47,298 nucleotides of DNA from Lachnospiraceae bacterium (GTDB taxonomy: Bacteria; Bacillota; Clostridia; Lachnospirales; Lachnospiraceae), in the NCBI GenBank assembly GCA_022797535.1, contig JAAWKU010000013.1:1-47298 (forward strand), written 5' to 3'. The translations under genes were made by a program, and so were the position numbers. Every line of letters begins with the position of its first letter. Positions within the stretch are counted from its first letter, which is position 1. Under the pieces are notes generated by a model. The model worked only from the letters and a program-made list of their open reading frames with translations. It made no database searches and was not told where the DNA came from. Below, piece by piece: positions 46,904 to 47,298 of this stretch.

Positions 46904-47298
46904 ATGAATCTTAATTTCACCAAATTGTCAAGGACAGATGCCATCGTGGGAATCTATATTCTGGTGGCCTTTCTGATGTTCCTCATTCCCATGCCCGCGA
47001 CTTTGCTGGATGTGTTTATGGCCTTTAACATTGCCATTGCCTTCACGATTCTGTTTGTGTGTATGTTTACCAAAGAAGTGCTGGATCTGTCTTATTTTCC
47101 TACGATCCTGCTCTTTACCACCATATTCCGTATCGCCATGAACGTCTCCTCCACCAGGGTGATCCTGACTACCGGAACATCCGGCAACGTGGTCAAGACT
47201 TTTGGACAGTTTGTGGGAGGCGGGGATCTGATCGTGGGTTCCATTATTTTCATCATTCTGATCCTGATCCAATTCCTGGTAATCAACAAGGGTTCCGA
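46904..47298 (+). CDS. flhA: flagellar export protein FlhA (partial, runs off the window end)
   Basis: ATG 46904 has a very good ribosome-binding site (AAAGGAGGG). The 131 codons present read MNLNFTKLSRTDAIVGIYIL, then LVAFLMFLIPMPATLLDVFMAF, NIAIAFTILFVCMFTKEVL, the conserved FPTILLFTTIFRIAMNVSSTRVIL, and SIIFIILILIQFLVINKGS at the edge. This is the first third of the FlhA membrane domain. FlhA is the export-gate energy transducer; its cytoplasmic domain lies outside the window. Normal order after flhB. Confidence 0.95.
   Translation, partial: MNLNFTKLSRTDAIVGIYILVAFLMFLIPMPATLLDVFMAFNIAIAFTILFVCMFTKEVLDLSYFPTILLFTTIFRIAMNVSSTRVILTTGTSGNVVKTFGQFVGGGDLIVGSIIFIILILIQFLVINKGS

Overview
The window looks like a chromosomal segment of a motile, anaerobic Gram-positive bacterium of the Clostridia, most likely the Lachnospiraceae. 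The grounds are a GC-rich core with strong GGAGG ribosome-binding sites, a topA-codY pair directly followed by a Clostridia/Bacillus-type fla/che operon (with fliY, a ylxF/MotE-like gene, a FlbD-type gene and a TIGR02530-like flagellar gene), a butyryl-CoA:acetate-type CoA-transferase, and a ferredoxin-like aldo/keto reductase. The assignment is inferred from gene content; no rRNA or tRNA is present.

Region 1 (about 1-3700) is visibly AT-richer and is an accessory or decayed zone. It holds the tail of an unknown gene, a small unknown protein, an IS256-family transposase broken by a nonsense codon, a frameshift and a 3' truncation, the C-terminal remnant of a mobilisation relaxase, an unrecognised Cys-rich protein, a GNAT acetyltransferase and a short relic of an alpha/beta hydrolase. 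From about 3738 the composition changes sharply to GC-rich.

Region 2 (3738-17320) is a set of short transcription units: CoA-transferase, a membrane protein (minus strand), a PAP2 phosphatase, a ComFB-like protein, a coiled-coil protein, a LytTR regulator + DUF3021 + ABC-2 exporter module, a 949-residue hybrid histidine kinase with its receiver protein, a patatin-like phospholipase, an Fe-S aldo/keto reductase, and a metallophosphoesterase (minus strand).

Region 3 (17400-22442) is a self-contained NAD salvage operon: an NrtR-type regulator with a degenerate Nudix box, nicotinamidase, nicotinate phosphoribosyltransferase and glutamine-dependent NAD synthetase. Its promoter carries two near-identical palindromes, one between -35 and -10 and one just before the first ribosome-binding site, which are good candidates for NrtR operators. 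topA and codY follow, each with a recognisable promoter.

Region 4 (25640-47298) is the flagellar operon, all on the plus strand: flgB flgC fliE fliF fliG fliH fliI fliJ ylxF/motE fliK flgD (TIGR02530) flgE flbD motA motB fliL fliM fliY cheY fliO fliP fliQ fliR flhB flhA (cut by the window end). Order and overlaps are classical. The striking exception is the flbD-motA junction, where the 3' end of flbD, the intergenic DNA and the first transmembrane segment of motA appear deleted, leaving two overlapping, out-of-frame, truncated genes. Long intercistronic hairpins sit before fliK and before flbD, and fliY carries five tandem copies of a 13-residue Met/Pro/Gln repeat.
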